64,000 nucleotides of DNA from assembly GCF_900021175.1 (NCBI RefSeq), contig NZ_FCOP01000013.1, positions 496,001 to 560,000 on the forward strand, written 5' to 3'. Source of the DNA: Pseudenterobacter timonensis. Lineage in GTDB: Bacteria > Pseudomonadota > Gammaproteobacteria > Enterobacterales > Enterobacteriaceae. Below are positions 43,347 to 53,745 of this stretch, piece after piece (within the stretch, counting starts at the first letter, position 1; the number at the start of each line of letters is the position of its first letter). Both the position numbers and the translations under genes were made by a program. The notes under the pieces were generated by a model. That model ran no database searches. It worked only from the letters and a program-made list of their open reading frames with translations, and was not told the origin of the DNA.

Positions 43347-43817
43347 TCACGATTTCGCGTTATGCACCCGGTGGGTCAGCCCGCGCAGGAAATTGCGCAT
43401 AAACTGATCGCCACACTCGCGGTAGTTTTTATGATCCGGCGCGCGCATCATGGCGGTGATCTCCGGCATCGAGACGCGATACTTCTGCTCCGTCATGATG
43501 GCCTGAATGTCGTCGGTTTTCAGGGAAAAGGCGATACGCAGCTTTTTCAGCACCGTGTTGTTGTTAACGCGACGCTCCAGCGCCAGCTCGGGCGCGGACT
43601 CATCCTTGCCGCGTTTGTCGTAGATAAGGCCGTTCAGGAAGCCCGACAGGATGATATCCGGGCAGCGCACGAAGCCCTCCTCATCCTCTTTGGTCATCCA
43701 GGTGTCGAACCCGGCGGAGGTGGATTCCATGCCCGCCAGGGCAAGGATGCGCACCATATCGTTGTTATTTGCCTTCAGCGTATAGCGCAGGCTGCGGAGA
43801 ATATCGTTACTAAGCAT
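43347..43817 (-). CDS. yehS: DUF1456 family protein YehS
   Basis: A 156-residue soluble protein with two tandem copies of the DUF1456 helical unit: LSNDILRSLRYTLKANNNDMVRIL at the start and NNNTVLKKLRIAFSLKTDDIQAIM around residue 85. The function is unknown. I start at the ATG giving MLSNDILRS, which gives the E. coli length; an upstream in-frame ATG would add 19 residues with no family similarity. It lies 46 bases downstream of btsR in the same direction and is probably cotranscribed with btsSR. Confidence 0.93.
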   Translation of the reverse strand: MLSNDILRSLRYTLKANNNDMVRILALAGMESTSAGFDTWMTKEDEEGFVRCPDIILSGFLNGLIYDKRGKDESAPELALERRVNNNTVLKKLRIAFSLKTDDIQAIMTEQKYRVSMPEITAMMRAPDHKNYRECGDQFMRNFLRGLTHRVHNAKS

Positions 43818-43863
43818 GAGAGCCTTATGATCGAGTAATGCAATAGCGCGCAGTGTACCAGTT

Positions 43864-44583
43864 TTACAGCCCAATCGCCTCTTTCAGGCTCTTCAGGTAG
43901 CGGCGGCTGACCGGCACCGTCTGTCCTGCGCGCAGTACCAGCTCCGCCTGGCCATTCTCTTCCAGACGGATCTCCTTCAGATGCGCCATATTCACCAGGT
44001 ACTGACGATGGCAGCGCAGCAGCGGCGTCCGGCTCTCCAGCGTGCGCAGGGTCAGCTCGGTAAACCCTTCACTCCCCTCTGCGCTGGTGACAAAGACGCC
44101 GCTCAGACGGCTGCTGACAAACGCCACGTCATCCATCTGCAGCAGATAGATGCGGCTGTGTCCGGTGCACGGGATAAATTTCAGCGGCTGCTGGTGCTCC
44201 GGCAGCCGCGTCACATCCTGCGCGCTGCGCTCGTGGCGCAGACGGGCGAGAGTTTTCTCCAGCCGTTTCTCTTCAATCGGCTTTAAGAGATAGTCAAACG
44301 CATGCTCTTCAAACGCTTTCACCGCATACTCGTCAAAAGCGGTCAGAAAGACGATATAGGGGCGGTGCGCCGGGTCGAGCATCCCCACCATCTCCAGACC
44401 GCTGATACGCGGCATCTGGATATCCAGAAAGAGCACATCCGGGCGCAGCTTATGCACCGCGCCGATCGCTTCAATTGCATTGGCGCACTCTCCGACAATC
44501 TCTATCTCAGGGTGTTCCGCCAGCAGCACCCGCAGGTTTTCCCGCGCCAATGGCTCATCATCCACTATCAGCACTTTTAACAT
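43864..44583 (-). CDS. btsR: Response regulator BtsR (YehT)
   Basis: A 239-residue LytTR-family regulator. Receiver domain: [18 protein letters not shown], phospho-acceptor Asp in [17 protein letters not shown] (about residue 54) and Lys in [10 protein letters not shown]. The C-terminal LytTR domain has [15 protein letters not shown] and [22 protein letters not shown] motifs. With BtsS it senses extracellular pyruvate and activates the transporter gene btsT. I start at [11 protein letters not shown], which overlaps the btsS stop by seven bases; an earlier in-frame ATG gives an implausible leader. Confidence 0.96.
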   Translation of the reverse strand: MLKVLIVDDEPLARENLRVLLAEHPEIEIVGECANAIEAIGAVHKLRPDVLFLDIQMPRISGLEMVGMLDPAHRPYIVFLTAFDEYAVKAFEEHAFDYLLKPIEEKRLEKTLARLRHERSAQDVTRLPEHQQPLKFIPCTGHSRIYLLQMDDVAFVSSRLSGVFVTSAEGSEGFTELTLRTLESRTPLLRCHRQYLVNMAHLKEIRLEENGQAELVLRAGQTVPVSRRYLKSLKEAIGL

Positions 44584-46265
44584 CCGTTTTCCTCCATGGG
44601 CAGTCGTAGGGTAATGCGGGTGAAGCGGTCCGGCTCGCAAATCACGGCAATGCCGCAGTCGTCGCCGAAACGGGCGCGCAGCCGTTTATCCACCAGGCTC
44701 ATCCCGAGCCCGCCCGACTGCGCGTCGGGCTGGTAAAGGCCAGCGTTGTCCTCCACGTCCAGTACCAGATGGTGATTAAAACAGCTGGCGGTAATGGCGA
44801 TCTCCCCCCTGCCCAGCAGCTGAGAAGTGCCATGCTTGATGGCGTTCTCCACAATCGGCTGCAGGGTAAAGGCGGGCAGCCGCTGGTAAGCCAGCTCGTC
44901 CGGAACGAACAGCGACACATGCAGGCGCGACTGAAAACGCGCCTTTTCTATTTGCAGATAGGCGTTCACATGCTCAATCTCGTCAGCCAGGGTGACAATC
45001 TCCGAAGGACGCTTCAGGTTCTTGCGAAAGAATGTAGAGAGAAATTGCACCAGCTGGGTGGCCTGCTCGCTGTCGCGGCGGATCACCGCTTTCAGGGTAT
45101 TGAGCGCGTTAAAGAGAAAATGGGGATTGACCTGGGCGTGCAGCAGCTTGATCTCCGACTGAGTGAGTAGCGCCTTCTGCCGCTCATACTGCCCGGCGAG
45201 GATCTGCGCCGAGAGCAGCTGCGCGATTCCCTCCCCCAGGGTACGGTTGATAGAGCTGAAGAGCCGGTTTTTTGGCTCATAGAGCTTGATAGTGCCCATC
45301 ACCCGCTGGTTCTCCCCGCGCAGGGGAATAACCAACGTCGAGCCGAGCTTGCACTGGGGATGGAGCGAGCAGCGATAGGGCACTTCGTTGCCGTCGGCGT
45401 AGACCACTTCGCCGGTCTCTATCGCGCGAAGCGTATAGGCCGACGAGATCGGCTTGCCCGGCAGATGGTGATCGTCACCGGTGCCGGTAAAAGCCAGCAG
45501 CTTTTCGCGATCGGTGATCGCCACCGCGCCGATATCCAGCTCCTGCCAGAGCACCTGCGCCACCTTCATGCTGTTCTCTTCGTTAAACCCCTGGCGCAGG
45601 ATCCCCTCCGTGGAGGCAGCCACCTTCAGCGCGGTGGCGGAGAAGGCGGAGGTATATTTTTCAAACATGGCCCGCTTGTCGAGCAGGATACGCATAAAGA
45701 GCGCCGCGCCGACGGTATTGGTTACCACCATCGGGGTGGCGATATTCCTCACCAGATGCAGCGCATCGTCGAAGGGACGGGCGATAAGCAGAATGATGAG
45801 CATCTGCACCAGCTCGGCGACGAAGGTGATCGCCCCGGCGGTGAGGGGATTAAACACGTTATCCGGCCTGCCGCGGCGGATCAGATAGCTGTGAACCAGC
45901 CCGCCCAGCAGCCCCTCCACGATGGTGGAGACCATACAGCTCAATGCAGTCATGCCGCCCATGGAGTAACGGTGCAATCCGCCGGTGAGCCCCACCAGCC
46001 CGCCGACGACCGGGCCGCCCAGCAGCCCGCCCATGACGGCGCCAATGGCGCGGGTATTGGCGATGGAGTCTTCGATATGCAGCCCGAAATAGGTGCCGAG
46101 AATGCAGAAGATGGAGAAGGTGACGTAGCACAACAGCTTGTGCGGCAGGCGCACGGTGACCTGCATCAGCGGGATAAAAAGTCGCGTTTTGCTCATCAGC
46201 CAGGCGATAACCAGAAACACGCACATCTGCTGAAGCAGCAGCAACACCAGATTAAATTCGTACAT
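44577..46265 (-). CDS. btsS: Sensor histidine kinase BtsS (YehU)
   Basis: A 562-residue LytS-type kinase. Six or so N-terminal helices (5TM-Lyt domain, with [29 protein letters not shown]), a GAF domain (about residues 220-350), then the His_kinase domain with [23 protein letters not shown] and an ATPase region ([12 protein letters not shown] ... [16 protein letters not shown]). It is a high-affinity pyruvate receptor. Start at the ATG giving [14 protein letters not shown] matches the E. coli protein. It overlaps btsR. Confidence 0.96.
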   Translation of the reverse strand: MYEFNLVLLLLQQMCVFLVIAWLMSKTRLFIPLMQVTVRLPHKLLCYVTFSIFCILGTYFGLHIEDSIANTRAIGAVMGGLLGGPVVGGLVGLTGGLHRYSMGGMTALSCMVSTIVEGLLGGLVHSYLIRRGRPDNVFNPLTAGAITFVAELVQMLIILLIARPFDDALHLVRNIATPMVVTNTVGAALFMRILLDKRAMFEKYTSAFSATALKVAASTEGILRQGFNEENSMKVAQVLWQELDIGAVAITDREKLLAFTGTGDDHHLPGKPISSAYTLRAIETGEVVYADGNEVPYRCSLHPQCKLGSTLVIPLRGENQRVMGTIKLYEPKNRLFSSINRTLGEGIAQLLSAQILAGQYERQKALLTQSEIKLLHAQVNPHFLFNALNTLKAVIRRDSEQATQLVQFLSTFFRKNLKRPSEIVTLADEIEHVNAYLQIEKARFQSRLHVSLFVPDELAYQRLPAFTLQPIVENAIKHGTSQLLGRGEIAITASCFNHHLVLDVEDNAGLYQPDAQSGGLGMSLVDKRLRARFGDDCGIAVICEPDRFTRITLRLPMEENGC

Positions 46266-46482
46266 ACCCGCAAACCGCACCTGCTTAAAGCGCGTAACAT
46301 ACACTGATGCCTCTTCACTTTCTTTGAAGCATTGCAAAAAACGTAAAAATCGTGCCGGGGATCACACCGTTTCGCCACAAATTGCCCCGCTCCGGGTTTT
46401 ATGCCGACAAACGGACAATTCTTCCTGGTTCGTCGATCCGCGTCTACAGTTATTCTGGGTATGCGTAAGCCTGGGGGCGGAG

Positions 46483-47223
46483 ATGGCGCTGTACACGATA
46501 GGTGAAGTGGCATTGCTCTGTGATATTAATCCGGTCACGCTGCGGGCATGGCAGCGTCGCTATGACCTGCTTAAGCCGCAGCGCACCGACGGCGGCCATC
46601 GCCTGTTTAACGAGGCGGACATCGATCGCATCCGGGAGATCAAAAGCTGGATCGACAACGGCGTGCAGGTGAGCAAAGTCAAAATGCTCCTGAGCCAGGA
46701 AGGGGCGGAAAGCCACAGCGAATGGCGCGAACAGCAGGAGTTCCTGCTGCGCTTGCTGCAGGCGGGCAATCTGCAACGTCTGCGGGGGTGGCTCCATGAG
46801 CAGGGTCGGGATCACCCCGCGCAGACGCTCATTGTCCATCTCTTTATTCCGCTGCGCCGCCGCCTGCAAAGTCAGCAAACCACCTTACAGACCCTCTTAA
46901 GCATGCTCGACGGCGTGCTGATTAACTATATCTCCGTATGCCTCGCCTCGGCGCGCAAACGCGGCGGCAAGGATGCGCTGGTGGTGGGATGGAACGTTCA
47001 CGACACCACCCGCCTGTGGCTGGAGGCGTGGATCGCCGCCCAGCAGGGATGGCGGGTTGACGTGCTGGCTCACTCGCTGGCGCAGCTGCGACCGGAGCTG
47101 TTTGAAGGCCAGACGCTGCTGGTCTGGTGCGGCGATCTCCCCACTCCCGCCCAGCAGCAGTCCCTCAACGAGTGGCGCCAGCATGGCTATGCGGTCTATC
47201 CGCTCGGCCAATCCCGCATTTAA
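46483..47223 (+). CDS. mlrA: MerR-like curli/biofilm regulator MlrA
   Basis: A 246-residue protein. The N-terminal MerR DNA-binding domain has MALYTIGEVALLCDINPVTLRAWQRRYDLLKPQRTDGGHRLFNEADIDRIREI, nearly identical to E. coli MlrA from memory. The remainder is a B12-binding-like fold without the cobalamin motif. It activates csgD and hence curli, under control of the c-di-GMP proteins YciR and YdaM. I start at MALYTIGEV; a longer frame to 46324 has no family support. Divergent from btsS, with 217 bp between. Confidence 0.95.
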   Translation: MALYTIGEVALLCDINPVTLRAWQRRYDLLKPQRTDGGHRLFNEADIDRIREIKSWIDNGVQVSKVKMLLSQEGAESHSEWREQQEFLLRLLQAGNLQRLRGWLHEQGRDHPAQTLIVHLFIPLRRRLQSQQTTLQTLLSMLDGVLINYISVCLASARKRGGKDALVVGWNVHDTTRLWLEAWIAAQQGWRVDVLAHSLAQLRPELFEGQTLLVWCGDLPTPAQQQSLNEWRQHGYAVYPLGQSRI

Positions 47224-47250
47224 TGGTTCATTAACAGGTGTGCTTCACCG

Positions 47251-47276
47251 TATAATTATTCAGTTAACAACAGGAG
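47251..47276 (+). promoter_or_regulatory. yohO -10 element and ribosome binding site
   Basis: TATAAT at 47251-47256 lies 25 bases before AGGAG (47272-47276), which precedes the yohO ATG by three bases (or six for the second ATG). The -35 is poor (TTCATT at 47227-47232, 18-bp spacer), as for many RpoS-type promoters. Confidence 0.5.
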
Positions 47277-47279
47277 CAC

Positions 47280-47396
47280 ATGATGAAAACAAGCAAAATC
47301 GCCGTCATTATTCTTTTCGCCTGTATGGCTATCGGCGGCATCGGCGGCGTTATGCTGGCGGGCTACTCTTTTATCGTTCGTGGCGGTGTCGGCTGA
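47280..47396 (+). CDS. yohO: Small membrane protein YohO
   Basis: A 37-38 residue single-helix protein: [19 protein letters not shown] then [18 protein letters not shown]. It matches E. coli YohO in pattern ([11 protein letters not shown]). Two ATGs are adjacent; the second is better spaced from AGGAG. Its 3' end overlaps the 3' end of yehW on the other strand by 26 bases. Confidence 0.9.
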   Translation: MMKTSKIAVIILFACMAIGGIGGVMLAGYSFIVRGGVG

Positions 47397-48108
47397 TAAA
47401 GCGCGCCAGCCGCTCGAAGGCGCGATCCACAACGATGGCGGCCAGCGCCACCAGCAGTGCCCCCTGAAGAATATAGGCCGTATTAAAGCCGCTCAGGCCG
47501 ATAATAATCGGCGTGCCGAGCGTGCTGACGCCCACCGTTGAGGCGATAGTCGCCGTACCAATATTCACGATCACCGAAGTGCGGATCCCCGCGATAATAA
47601 CCGGCGCGGCAAGCGGCAGCTCCACGCGCAGCAGCCGCTGCGTGCGGCTCATCCCCATTCCCTGCGACACGCTCAGCACCGCTTCGGGCACCGCCGCCAG
47701 CCCCGCCAGCGTCGCCTGTAAAACCGGCAGTACGCCATAGAGGATCAGGGCGATAACGGCGGGCTGCTGACCAAAGCCGATGACCGGCACCGCAATTGCC
47801 AGTACCGCGACGGGAGGAAATGTCTGACCGATGGCGGCGATGGTCTCCACCAGCGGGCGAAACTCCCGTCCAGCCGGGCGCGTCACGGCGATCCCCGCCC
47901 CCACACCCAGCACCACGGCGATAAGACTGGATATCCCCACCAGCCAGCAGTGGGCCAGCATCAGGCTGATAAAGCTCTCCTGCTGATAGACCGGGCGCGG
48001 CAGTTCAGGAAACAGCGCGGCGAAGAGCGGCCCGCTGTGAGGCATCAGCCATAGCAGCGCCGCCAGCAGCGCAGCCAGCCAGAGGAGCGGATCACGCACC
48101 CACTTCAT
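47371..48108 (-). CDS. yehW: Osmoprotectant ABC transporter permease YehW
   Basis: A 245-residue permease with about six membrane spans and the EAA loop [25 protein letters not shown] (about residues 155-180). It is part of the YehZYXW (OsmF) betaine-type ABC importer, induced by RpoS. I start at [10 protein letters not shown], giving the E. coli length and a 17-base overlap with the yehX 3' end. Last gene of the four-gene operon. Confidence 0.95.
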   Translation of the reverse strand: MKWVRDPLLWLAALLAALLWLMPHSGPLFAALFPELPRPVYQQESFISLMLAHCWLVGISSLIAVVLGVGAGIAVTRPAGREFRPLVETIAAIGQTFPPVAVLAIAVPVIGFGQQPAVIALILYGVLPVLQATLAGLAAVPEAVLSVSQGMGMSRTQRLLRVELPLAAPVIIAGIRTSVIVNIGTATIASTVGVSTLGTPIIIGLSGFNTAYILQGALLVALAAIVVDRAFERLARFISRHRHER

Positions 48109-49042
48109 GCGCCGCCTCCCTCTCCAGCAGATCGCGAAAATAGAGCGTGCCGCACGGCGCGCCTGTCTCATCCACCACCGGCAGGATCTCGCAGCGGCGG
48201 GCGACAAAAAGCGAGAGCGCCTCGCGCAGATTCATCTGCGCCTGCAGCGGCTCGCCCAGCGCCAGCCCCGGCGTCGGGCGCATACAGTCCGCCACGCTGC
48301 GCAGGGAGAGCAGGCGCACGCCCAGTTCGCTGCGGCCAAAAAATTCCCGGACAAAATCACTGGCCGGATCGGTGAGCAGGCTCAGGGGAGTTCCCTGCTG
48401 CACCACCCTGCCGCCATCCATCAGCACCAGGTGATCGGCCAGACGTAGCGCCTCGTCGATGTCGTGCGTTACCAGCACGATGGTGCGACCAAGAATGCGA
48501 TGAATGCGGGTCATCTCCGCTTGCAGCGCGCTGCGGGTTACCGGATCGAGCGCGCCGAACGGCTCATCCATCAGCAGCACCTGCGGATTGGCGGCCAGCG
48601 CCCGCGCCACCCCCACGCGCTGCTGCTGCCCGCCGGATAGCTGGTGCGGGTAGCGGTCGCGCAGCGTACTGTCCAGCCCCAGCAGCGCCATTAGCTCCTC
48701 CACCCGCTCACTGATTTTTTGCCGCCGCCATTTTTGCAGCTGCGGCACGGTGGCGATATTCTGCGCTACCGTCCAGTGCGGAAAGAGGCCGATGGACTGA
48801 ATGGCGTAACCCATCCGGCGGCGCAGCTCCAGCACCGGCAGGCTGCGGATCTCCTCCCCGGCGAAGCGGATCATGCCGCTGTCATGCTCCACCAGCCGGT
48901 TGATCATCTTGAGGGTGGTCGATTTTCCGGAGCCGGAGGTGCCAATCAGCACTGAAAAGGCCCCTTCCGCAAAATGCAGATTCAGGTCGCTGACCGCCTG
49001 CTGCCCGGCAAAGCTTTTATTTACGTTCTGGAACTCAATCAT
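48092..49042 (-). CDS. yehX: Osmoprotectant ABC transporter ATP-binding protein YehX
   Basis: A 316-residue ATPase. Walker [10 protein letters not shown] (about residue 36), signature [16 protein letters not shown], Walker [14 protein letters not shown], switch histidine [11 protein letters not shown]-terminal CBS-like region ([20 protein letters not shown]) follows, as in ProV-type proteins. Start [11 protein letters not shown]; it overlaps yehY by eight bases and yehW by 17. Confidence 0.96.
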   Translation of the reverse strand: MIEFQNVNKSFAGQQAVSDLNLHFAEGAFSVLIGTSGSGKSTTLKMINRLVEHDSGMIRFAGEEIRSLPVLELRRRMGYAIQSIGLFPHWTVAQNIATVPQLQKWRRQKISERVEELMALLGLDSTLRDRYPHQLSGGQQQRVGVARALAANPQVLLMDEPFGALDPVTRSALQAEMTRIHRILGRTIVLVTHDIDEALRLADHLVLMDGGRVVQQGTPLSLLTDPASDFVREFFGRSELGVRLLSLRSVADCMRPTPGLALGEPLQAQMNLREALSLFVARRCEILPVVDETGAPCGTLYFRDLLEREAAHEVGA

Positions 49043-50192
49043 CTTTTTTCCCCTCAATCAGGGCCAGCCACAGGGCAAACAGGGCATCTACCACCACCGC
49101 CAGGGCGATGGTCGGGATAACGCCCAGCAACACCAGATCCAGCGCGCTGCTGAGTAGCCCCTGAAAGACCAGCGCCCCGAATCCGCCTGCGCCAATCAGC
49201 GCCGCAATCACCGCCATGCCCACCGTCTGGACCGCCACCACGCGCAGGCTACGCAACAGCAGCGGCAGCGCGAGCGGCAGCTGGATCTGCAGAAAACGCT
49301 GGCGCGCGCTCATGCCCATGGCGCTGGCGCTCTCCAGCACATCCGCCGGAACCTGATCCAGCCCGGCCACGACGCCGCGCGCCAGGGGCAGCAAGGCGTA
49401 AAGCACCAGCGCGATCAGCGCGGGCGTCAACCCTGTCCCGGCGATCCCCAGCGAGGCGAGCGCCGGAAGTGCCTTCACCAGCCCCGCCAGAGGGGCGATC
49501 AGCAGGCCAAACAGCGCCACGGAAGGGATAGTCTGGATAACGTTCAACACGGCAAACACCCCGCCCTGCCGGGAGGGACGACGGTGACACCAGAGACCAA
49601 CGGGAATGCCAATCAGCAGCGCCGGGACCAGCGTGCCGATGAGAATGGTCAGATGCTGAAGCAGCGCGTTGTCAAAAATCTCCTGACGATTCGCGTACTC
49701 CTTCAGCAGAGAGAGGTGGTTAAGCTCGCCGCTGAAGAGCAGCGCCAGCGGTAAAATCCATAGCTGCGCATGCAGTAGCCAGCGCCACAGCGGGTGTCGG
49801 GTCAGCCTGCGAATGGCGTCGCTACAGGCCAGCAGGCAGAGCGCCATCCACAGCCACAGGCCGCTGCCGATGGAGGTGCGGGCGAGAGGCGTCTCCACGC
49901 TGGCGAGGTGGCTGGCCGCCTGCCCGGCGCTCCAGGTCAGCAGCGCAAAGAGCAGTTCGCACACCAGAAGCGTCAGGATAAGCGACCGCCGCCCGCGCCG
50001 CAGCGACAGCGCCAGGATAATCCCCAGCGCCGCCACCATCGGGACGAGGCCAAACGACCACACCTGCCAGAGCGCGCGCCCCTCGCCGGAAACCAGCCGG
50101 TTAGGGGCGAAATTCACAAACGGCAGCGCGCAGGCCGCCAGCGCCACTAACGCCAGCAGCATCAGCACGCGGTTATGACATGTTATCGGCAC
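49035..50192 (-). CDS. yehY: Osmoprotectant ABC transporter permease YehY
   Basis: A 385-residue permease, longer than YehW because of extra N-terminal helices and a periplasmic loop. It has about eight hydrophobic segments and the EAA loop [25 protein letters not shown] (about residues 280-305). It forms the membrane part of the OsmF uptake system with YehW. It lies 12 bases after the yehZ stop. Confidence 0.95.
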   Translation of the reverse strand: MPITCHNRVLMLLALVALAACALPFVNFAPNRLVSGEGRALWQVWSFGLVPMVAALGIILALSLRRGRRSLILTLLVCELLFALLTWSAGQAASHLASVETPLARTSIGSGLWLWMALCLLACSDAIRRLTRHPLWRWLLHAQLWILPLALLFSGELNHLSLLKEYANRQEIFDNALLQHLTILIGTLVPALLIGIPVGLWCHRRPSRQGGVFAVLNVIQTIPSVALFGLLIAPLAGLVKALPALASLGIAGTGLTPALIALVLYALLPLARGVVAGLDQVPADVLESASAMGMSARQRFLQIQLPLALPLLLRSLRVVAVQTVGMAVIAALIGAGGFGALVFQGLLSSALDLVLLGVIPTIALAVVVDALFALWLALIEGKKDD

Positions 50193-50204
50193 AGCCCTGT
50201 CCTG

Positions 50205-51125
50205 TTACTTCACCAGTCCTTTTTGCTTCAGATAGTCTGCCGCCACCTTTTTCGCATCCAGCCCTTCCACCGCGATGCTGGCGTTAAGCTGCTGGAGCGT
50301 TTTTTCATCCAGGCTTTCGAAGACCGGCTTCAGCCATTCGTCCAGTTGCGGATACGCTTTCAGCACCGCCTCGCGGACCACCGGCGCGGGCGCATAAATC
50401 GGCTGCACCCCTTTCGGGTCGGTAAGCGTTTGCAGCCCCAGGGCCGCCACCGGGCCGTCGGTGCCGTAGGCCATCGCCGCGTTAACGCCGGAGGTCTGCT
50501 GGGCAGCGGCCTTGATGGTCACCGCCGTATCGCCACCTGCCAGCGACAGCAGCTGGCTCTGCTCAAGGCTGAAGTCATAGGCTTTTTCAAAGGCGGGCAG
50601 CGCATCCGGGCGCTCAATAAATTCCGCCGAGGCGGCAAGCTTAAATTCTCCCTTCTCTTTCAGGTAACGGCTCAGATCCGCCAGAGAGGTGAGCTTGCCT
50701 TTTTCCGCCAGATCCTTGCGCACGGCAATGGTCCAGGTGTTGTTAGCCGGGGCCGGAGTAAGCCAGATAAGCTTGTTCTGCTCCGCATCCAGCTTCTTCA
50801 CCTTCTCATAGCCCTCTTTCGCATTTTTCCAGGCCGCATCGTTCTCCTGCTTGAAGAAAAAGGCGCCGTTGCCGGTATATTCCGGGTAGATATCCAGCTC
50901 GCCGGAGGTGATCGCCCCCCGCACCACCGGCGTGGTGCCAAGCTGCACTTTATTTACCGTTTTAACGCCGTGGCTCTCCAGCACCTGCAGGATGATATTC
51001 CCCAGCAGCGCCCCTTCCGTATCAATTTTTGATCCCACTTTTACCGGCTCGGCTGCCAGCAACGGCAGGCTGAGCGCCGCCAGCAGCGCCACAGAACCCA
51101 GCATCCCCTTTGAGAGTGTCATCAC
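50205..51125 (-). CDS. osmF: Glycine betaine-type substrate-binding protein OsmF (YehZ)
   Basis: A 306-residue periplasmic binding protein with signal peptide MMTLSKGMLGSVALLAALSLPLLAAEP. The mature part is an OpuAC-type fold: VKVGSKIDTEGALLGNIILQVLESHG, ELDIYPEYTGNGAFFF, and a C-terminal lobe. It delivers betaine-type solutes to YehXYW with low affinity. First gene of the operon, which in E. coli is RpoS-controlled. Confidence 0.95.
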   Translation of the reverse strand: MMTLSKGMLGSVALLAALSLPLLAAEPVKVGSKIDTEGALLGNIILQVLESHGVKTVNKVQLGTTPVVRGAITSGELDIYPEYTGNGAFFFKQENDAAWKNAKEGYEKVKKLDAEQNKLIWLTPAPANNTWTIAVRKDLAEKGKLTSLADLSRYLKEKGEFKLAASAEFIERPDALPAFEKAYDFSLEQSQLLSLAGGDTAVTIKAAAQQTSGVNAAMAYGTDGPVAALGLQTLTDPKGVQPIYAPAPVVREAVLKAYPQLDEWLKPVFESLDEKTLQQLNASIAVEGLDAKKVAADYLKQKGLVK

Positions 51126-51266
51126 GCTTTCCTCATTATTTTGCCGCCTTTTTCATAGGCTTGAGTGAAAAGCGTAGTCGAAAATCGCCGTATTAACGTA
51201 GCCGCAGGAGAGGTTTTTTAGTGAAGAAAAGATTTGCCCCCGACAAGCGGGGGCAAAAGGGAGGGA

Positions 51267-53564
51267 TTACAGCAGTTCGAACTCGCCCTGGTTAACGCGG
51301 GCGGAATCGAGGCCGATAAAGACATTGAATTTGCCCGGTTCCGCATCGTATTTCATCCGCTGGTTCCAGAACTTGAGGGCATTCACATCAATCGGGAAGC
51401 TGACGGTTTTGGTTTCACCCGGTTTGAGATCGATCTTCTCAAAGCCGCGCAGCTGCTTAACCGGGCGGCTCATGGAGGCGGTGACATCCTGCACATACAT
51501 CTGGATGACCGTCGCCCCTTCCCGCTTGCCGGTATTGGTCACCTCCACGCTGGCGGTGACGCTGCCGTCACGCTTCATCGACGGGGCGGACATCTTCACC
51601 GGCGAGACCTTAAAGGTGGTGTAGCTCAGGCCATAGCCAAAGGGATAGAGCGGACCATTGGCTTCGTCGAAGTAGCGGGAGGTGTACTTGTTCGGCTTAT
51701 CGGCGTTATAAGGACGCCCGGTGTTAAGGTGGCTGTAGTAGACCGGGATCTGCCCTACCGAACGCGGGAAGGAGATCGGCAGCTTGCCGGAGGGATTGTA
51801 ATCCCCGAACAGGACGTCGGCGATGGCGTTACCGCCTTCGGTGCCGGCAAACCAGGTCTCCAGCATGGCGTCAGCCTGCTGATCCTCTTTCACCAGCGCC
51901 AGCGGACGTCCGTTCATCAGCACCAGCACCAGCGGCTTGCCGGTCGCTTTCAGGGCGGCAATCAGGTTGCGCTGGCTCTGGGGAATGGTGATATCGGTAC
52001 GGCTCGACGCCTCATGCGCCATCCCCTGCGCTTCCCCTACAACCGCCACGACTACATCCGCCTGCTTCGCGGCGTTTACGGCTTCATCGATCATCGCCTG
52101 CGGAGTGCGTTCATCTACCTGCACCGCCGGTTCGTACTGGTTGAGGAAGTCAACAATGCCCTTATCGTCGGTAACGTTGGCCCCTTTGGCATAGATGACC
52201 TTGCCGCTTTCACCCATCGCATTTTTAATGCCGGTAAGCACGGTTACAGACTGATCGATCACGCCCGCGGCGGACCAGCTACCCATCACGTCGCGCTTGC
52301 TGTCCGCCAGCGGCCCCACCACCGCCACCGTGCCGCTCTTTTTCAGCGGCAGGGTATCGAGGCGGTTTTTCAGCAGCACCAGGCTTTCGCGGGCCACCTC
52401 GCGCGCCTCTTTACGGTGCAGGCGGCTTTCGGCGTTCGTATCTACCGGGTCGGACTCTTTCGGCCCCAGATGGCTGTATGGATCGTTAAACAGCCCCATA
52501 TCATATTTGACGTTCAGCACGTGGCGGGCGGCGTCATCCAGCTCCGCCATCGTCACCTTGCCACTCTTGATAAGGCCCGGCAGGTATTTACTGTAATATT
52601 CGTCCGCCATGCTCATATCCACGCCGGACTTCACCGCTACGCGAACCGCATCTTCCGGGTCGGCGGCGGTGCCATGCTTAATTAGCTCTTTAATCGCGCC
52701 GTGGTCGGAGATGGTGATCCCCTTAAAGCCCCACTCGCCGCGCAGCAGATCTTTCAGCAGCCAGGGGTCCGAGGCGGCCGGCGTGCCGTTAAGCGAGTTC
52801 AGGGCGATCATCACCCCGCCGCTGCCCGCATCCAGCGCCGCTTTGTAGGGCGGCATATAGTCGTTAAACAACCGCTGGGAGCTCATGTCGACGGTGTTGT
52901 ACTCCTTGCCCCCCTCCACCGCGCCGTAGGCGGCGAAGTGCTTCACGCTGGTCATTACGGAATAGCGATCCGCCGGGCTTTTGCCCTGCATCGCCTCGAC
53001 CATGGTTTTACCCATCATGGCGGTCAGGTAGGTATCTTCGCCAAAGCCTTCCGACGCGCGGCCCCAGCGCGGATCGCGCGAAACATCGACCATCGGCGCC
53101 CAGGTCATATTCAGGCCATCATCCGCGGCCTCATAAGCGGAGACTTTGCCGACGGTTTTCACCGCGTCAAGGTTAAAGGAGGAGGCAAGGCCAAGACTGA
53201 TTGGGAAAACGGTCCGCTGGCCGTGTACCACGTCGAAGGCGAAGAAGAGCGGGATCTTCAGGCGGCTTAGCGCCATCGCCTGATCCTGCATAACGCGGAT
53301 ATCCGGTCGGGTGACGGTGTTAAAAATGGCGCCTACCTGACCCTTTTTAATCATTTCGCGGATCGCCTCTTTCGGGTTATCCGGACCGACGCTTATCAGG
53401 CGCAGCTGGCCGATCTTCTCATCGACCGTCATCTCCTTGAGCAGCTTGCTGACAAAAGCGTCACGGGCCTGCGGCGTTAACGGATGCGCATCCGTCCGTT
53501 CGTCAGCCAGAGCAGGCTGTAGCGCCAGACTCACCGCGACACCTAAAGAACATAGCCATTTCAT
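51267..53564 (-). CDS. bglX: Periplasmic beta-glucosidase BglX
   Basis: A 765-residue glycoside hydrolase family 3 enzyme. Signal peptide MKWLCSLGVAVSLALQPALA. The TIM-barrel domain contains KHFAAYGAVEGGKEYN and the nucleophile Asp in GITISDHGAIKELI (about residue 287). The alpha/beta sandwich domain follows (VVGPLADSKRDVMGSWSAAG), then a fibronectin III-like C-terminal domain (GYGLSYTTFKVSP onward). It hydrolyses beta-glucosides in the periplasm. Divergent from dld with 181 bp between. Confidence 0.97.
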   Translation of the reverse strand: MKWLCSLGVAVSLALQPALADERTDAHPLTPQARDAFVSKLLKEMTVDEKIGQLRLISVGPDNPKEAIREMIKKGQVGAIFNTVTRPDIRVMQDQAMALSRLKIPLFFAFDVVHGQRTVFPISLGLASSFNLDAVKTVGKVSAYEAADDGLNMTWAPMVDVSRDPRWGRASEGFGEDTYLTAMMGKTMVEAMQGKSPADRYSVMTSVKHFAAYGAVEGGKEYNTVDMSSQRLFNDYMPPYKAALDAGSGGVMIALNSLNGTPAASDPWLLKDLLRGEWGFKGITISDHGAIKELIKHGTAADPEDAVRVAVKSGVDMSMADEYYSKYLPGLIKSGKVTMAELDDAARHVLNVKYDMGLFNDPYSHLGPKESDPVDTNAESRLHRKEAREVARESLVLLKNRLDTLPLKKSGTVAVVGPLADSKRDVMGSWSAAGVIDQSVTVLTGIKNAMGESGKVIYAKGANVTDDKGIVDFLNQYEPAVQVDERTPQAMIDEAVNAAKQADVVVAVVGEAQGMAHEASSRTDITIPQSQRNLIAALKATGKPLVLVLMNGRPLALVKEDQQADAMLETWFAGTEGGNAIADVLFGDYNPSGKLPISFPRSVGQIPVYYSHLNTGRPYNADKPNKYTSRYFDEANGPLYPFGYGLSYTTFKVSPVKMSAPSMKRDGSVTASVEVTNTGKREGATVIQMYVQDVTASMSRPVKQLRGFEKIDLKPGETKTVSFPIDVNALKFWNQRMKYDAEPGKFNVFIGLDSARVNQGEFELL

Positions 53565-53745
53565 GTCGTTTTTACTCTCTCAAATAACTGCCGGCAACGT
53601 CGGCCAACGCTTGCGAAAAACGCAGTGTGCCATAAACACCCCAACGCGGGCAGGTTTATACTCTGATTTTTCTCATAAATACGCGTTCGCTTAACCTTTA
53701 ATCGCGCTATGCTTTACAGAATTTCCCCACCACAAGGAGTGGAAG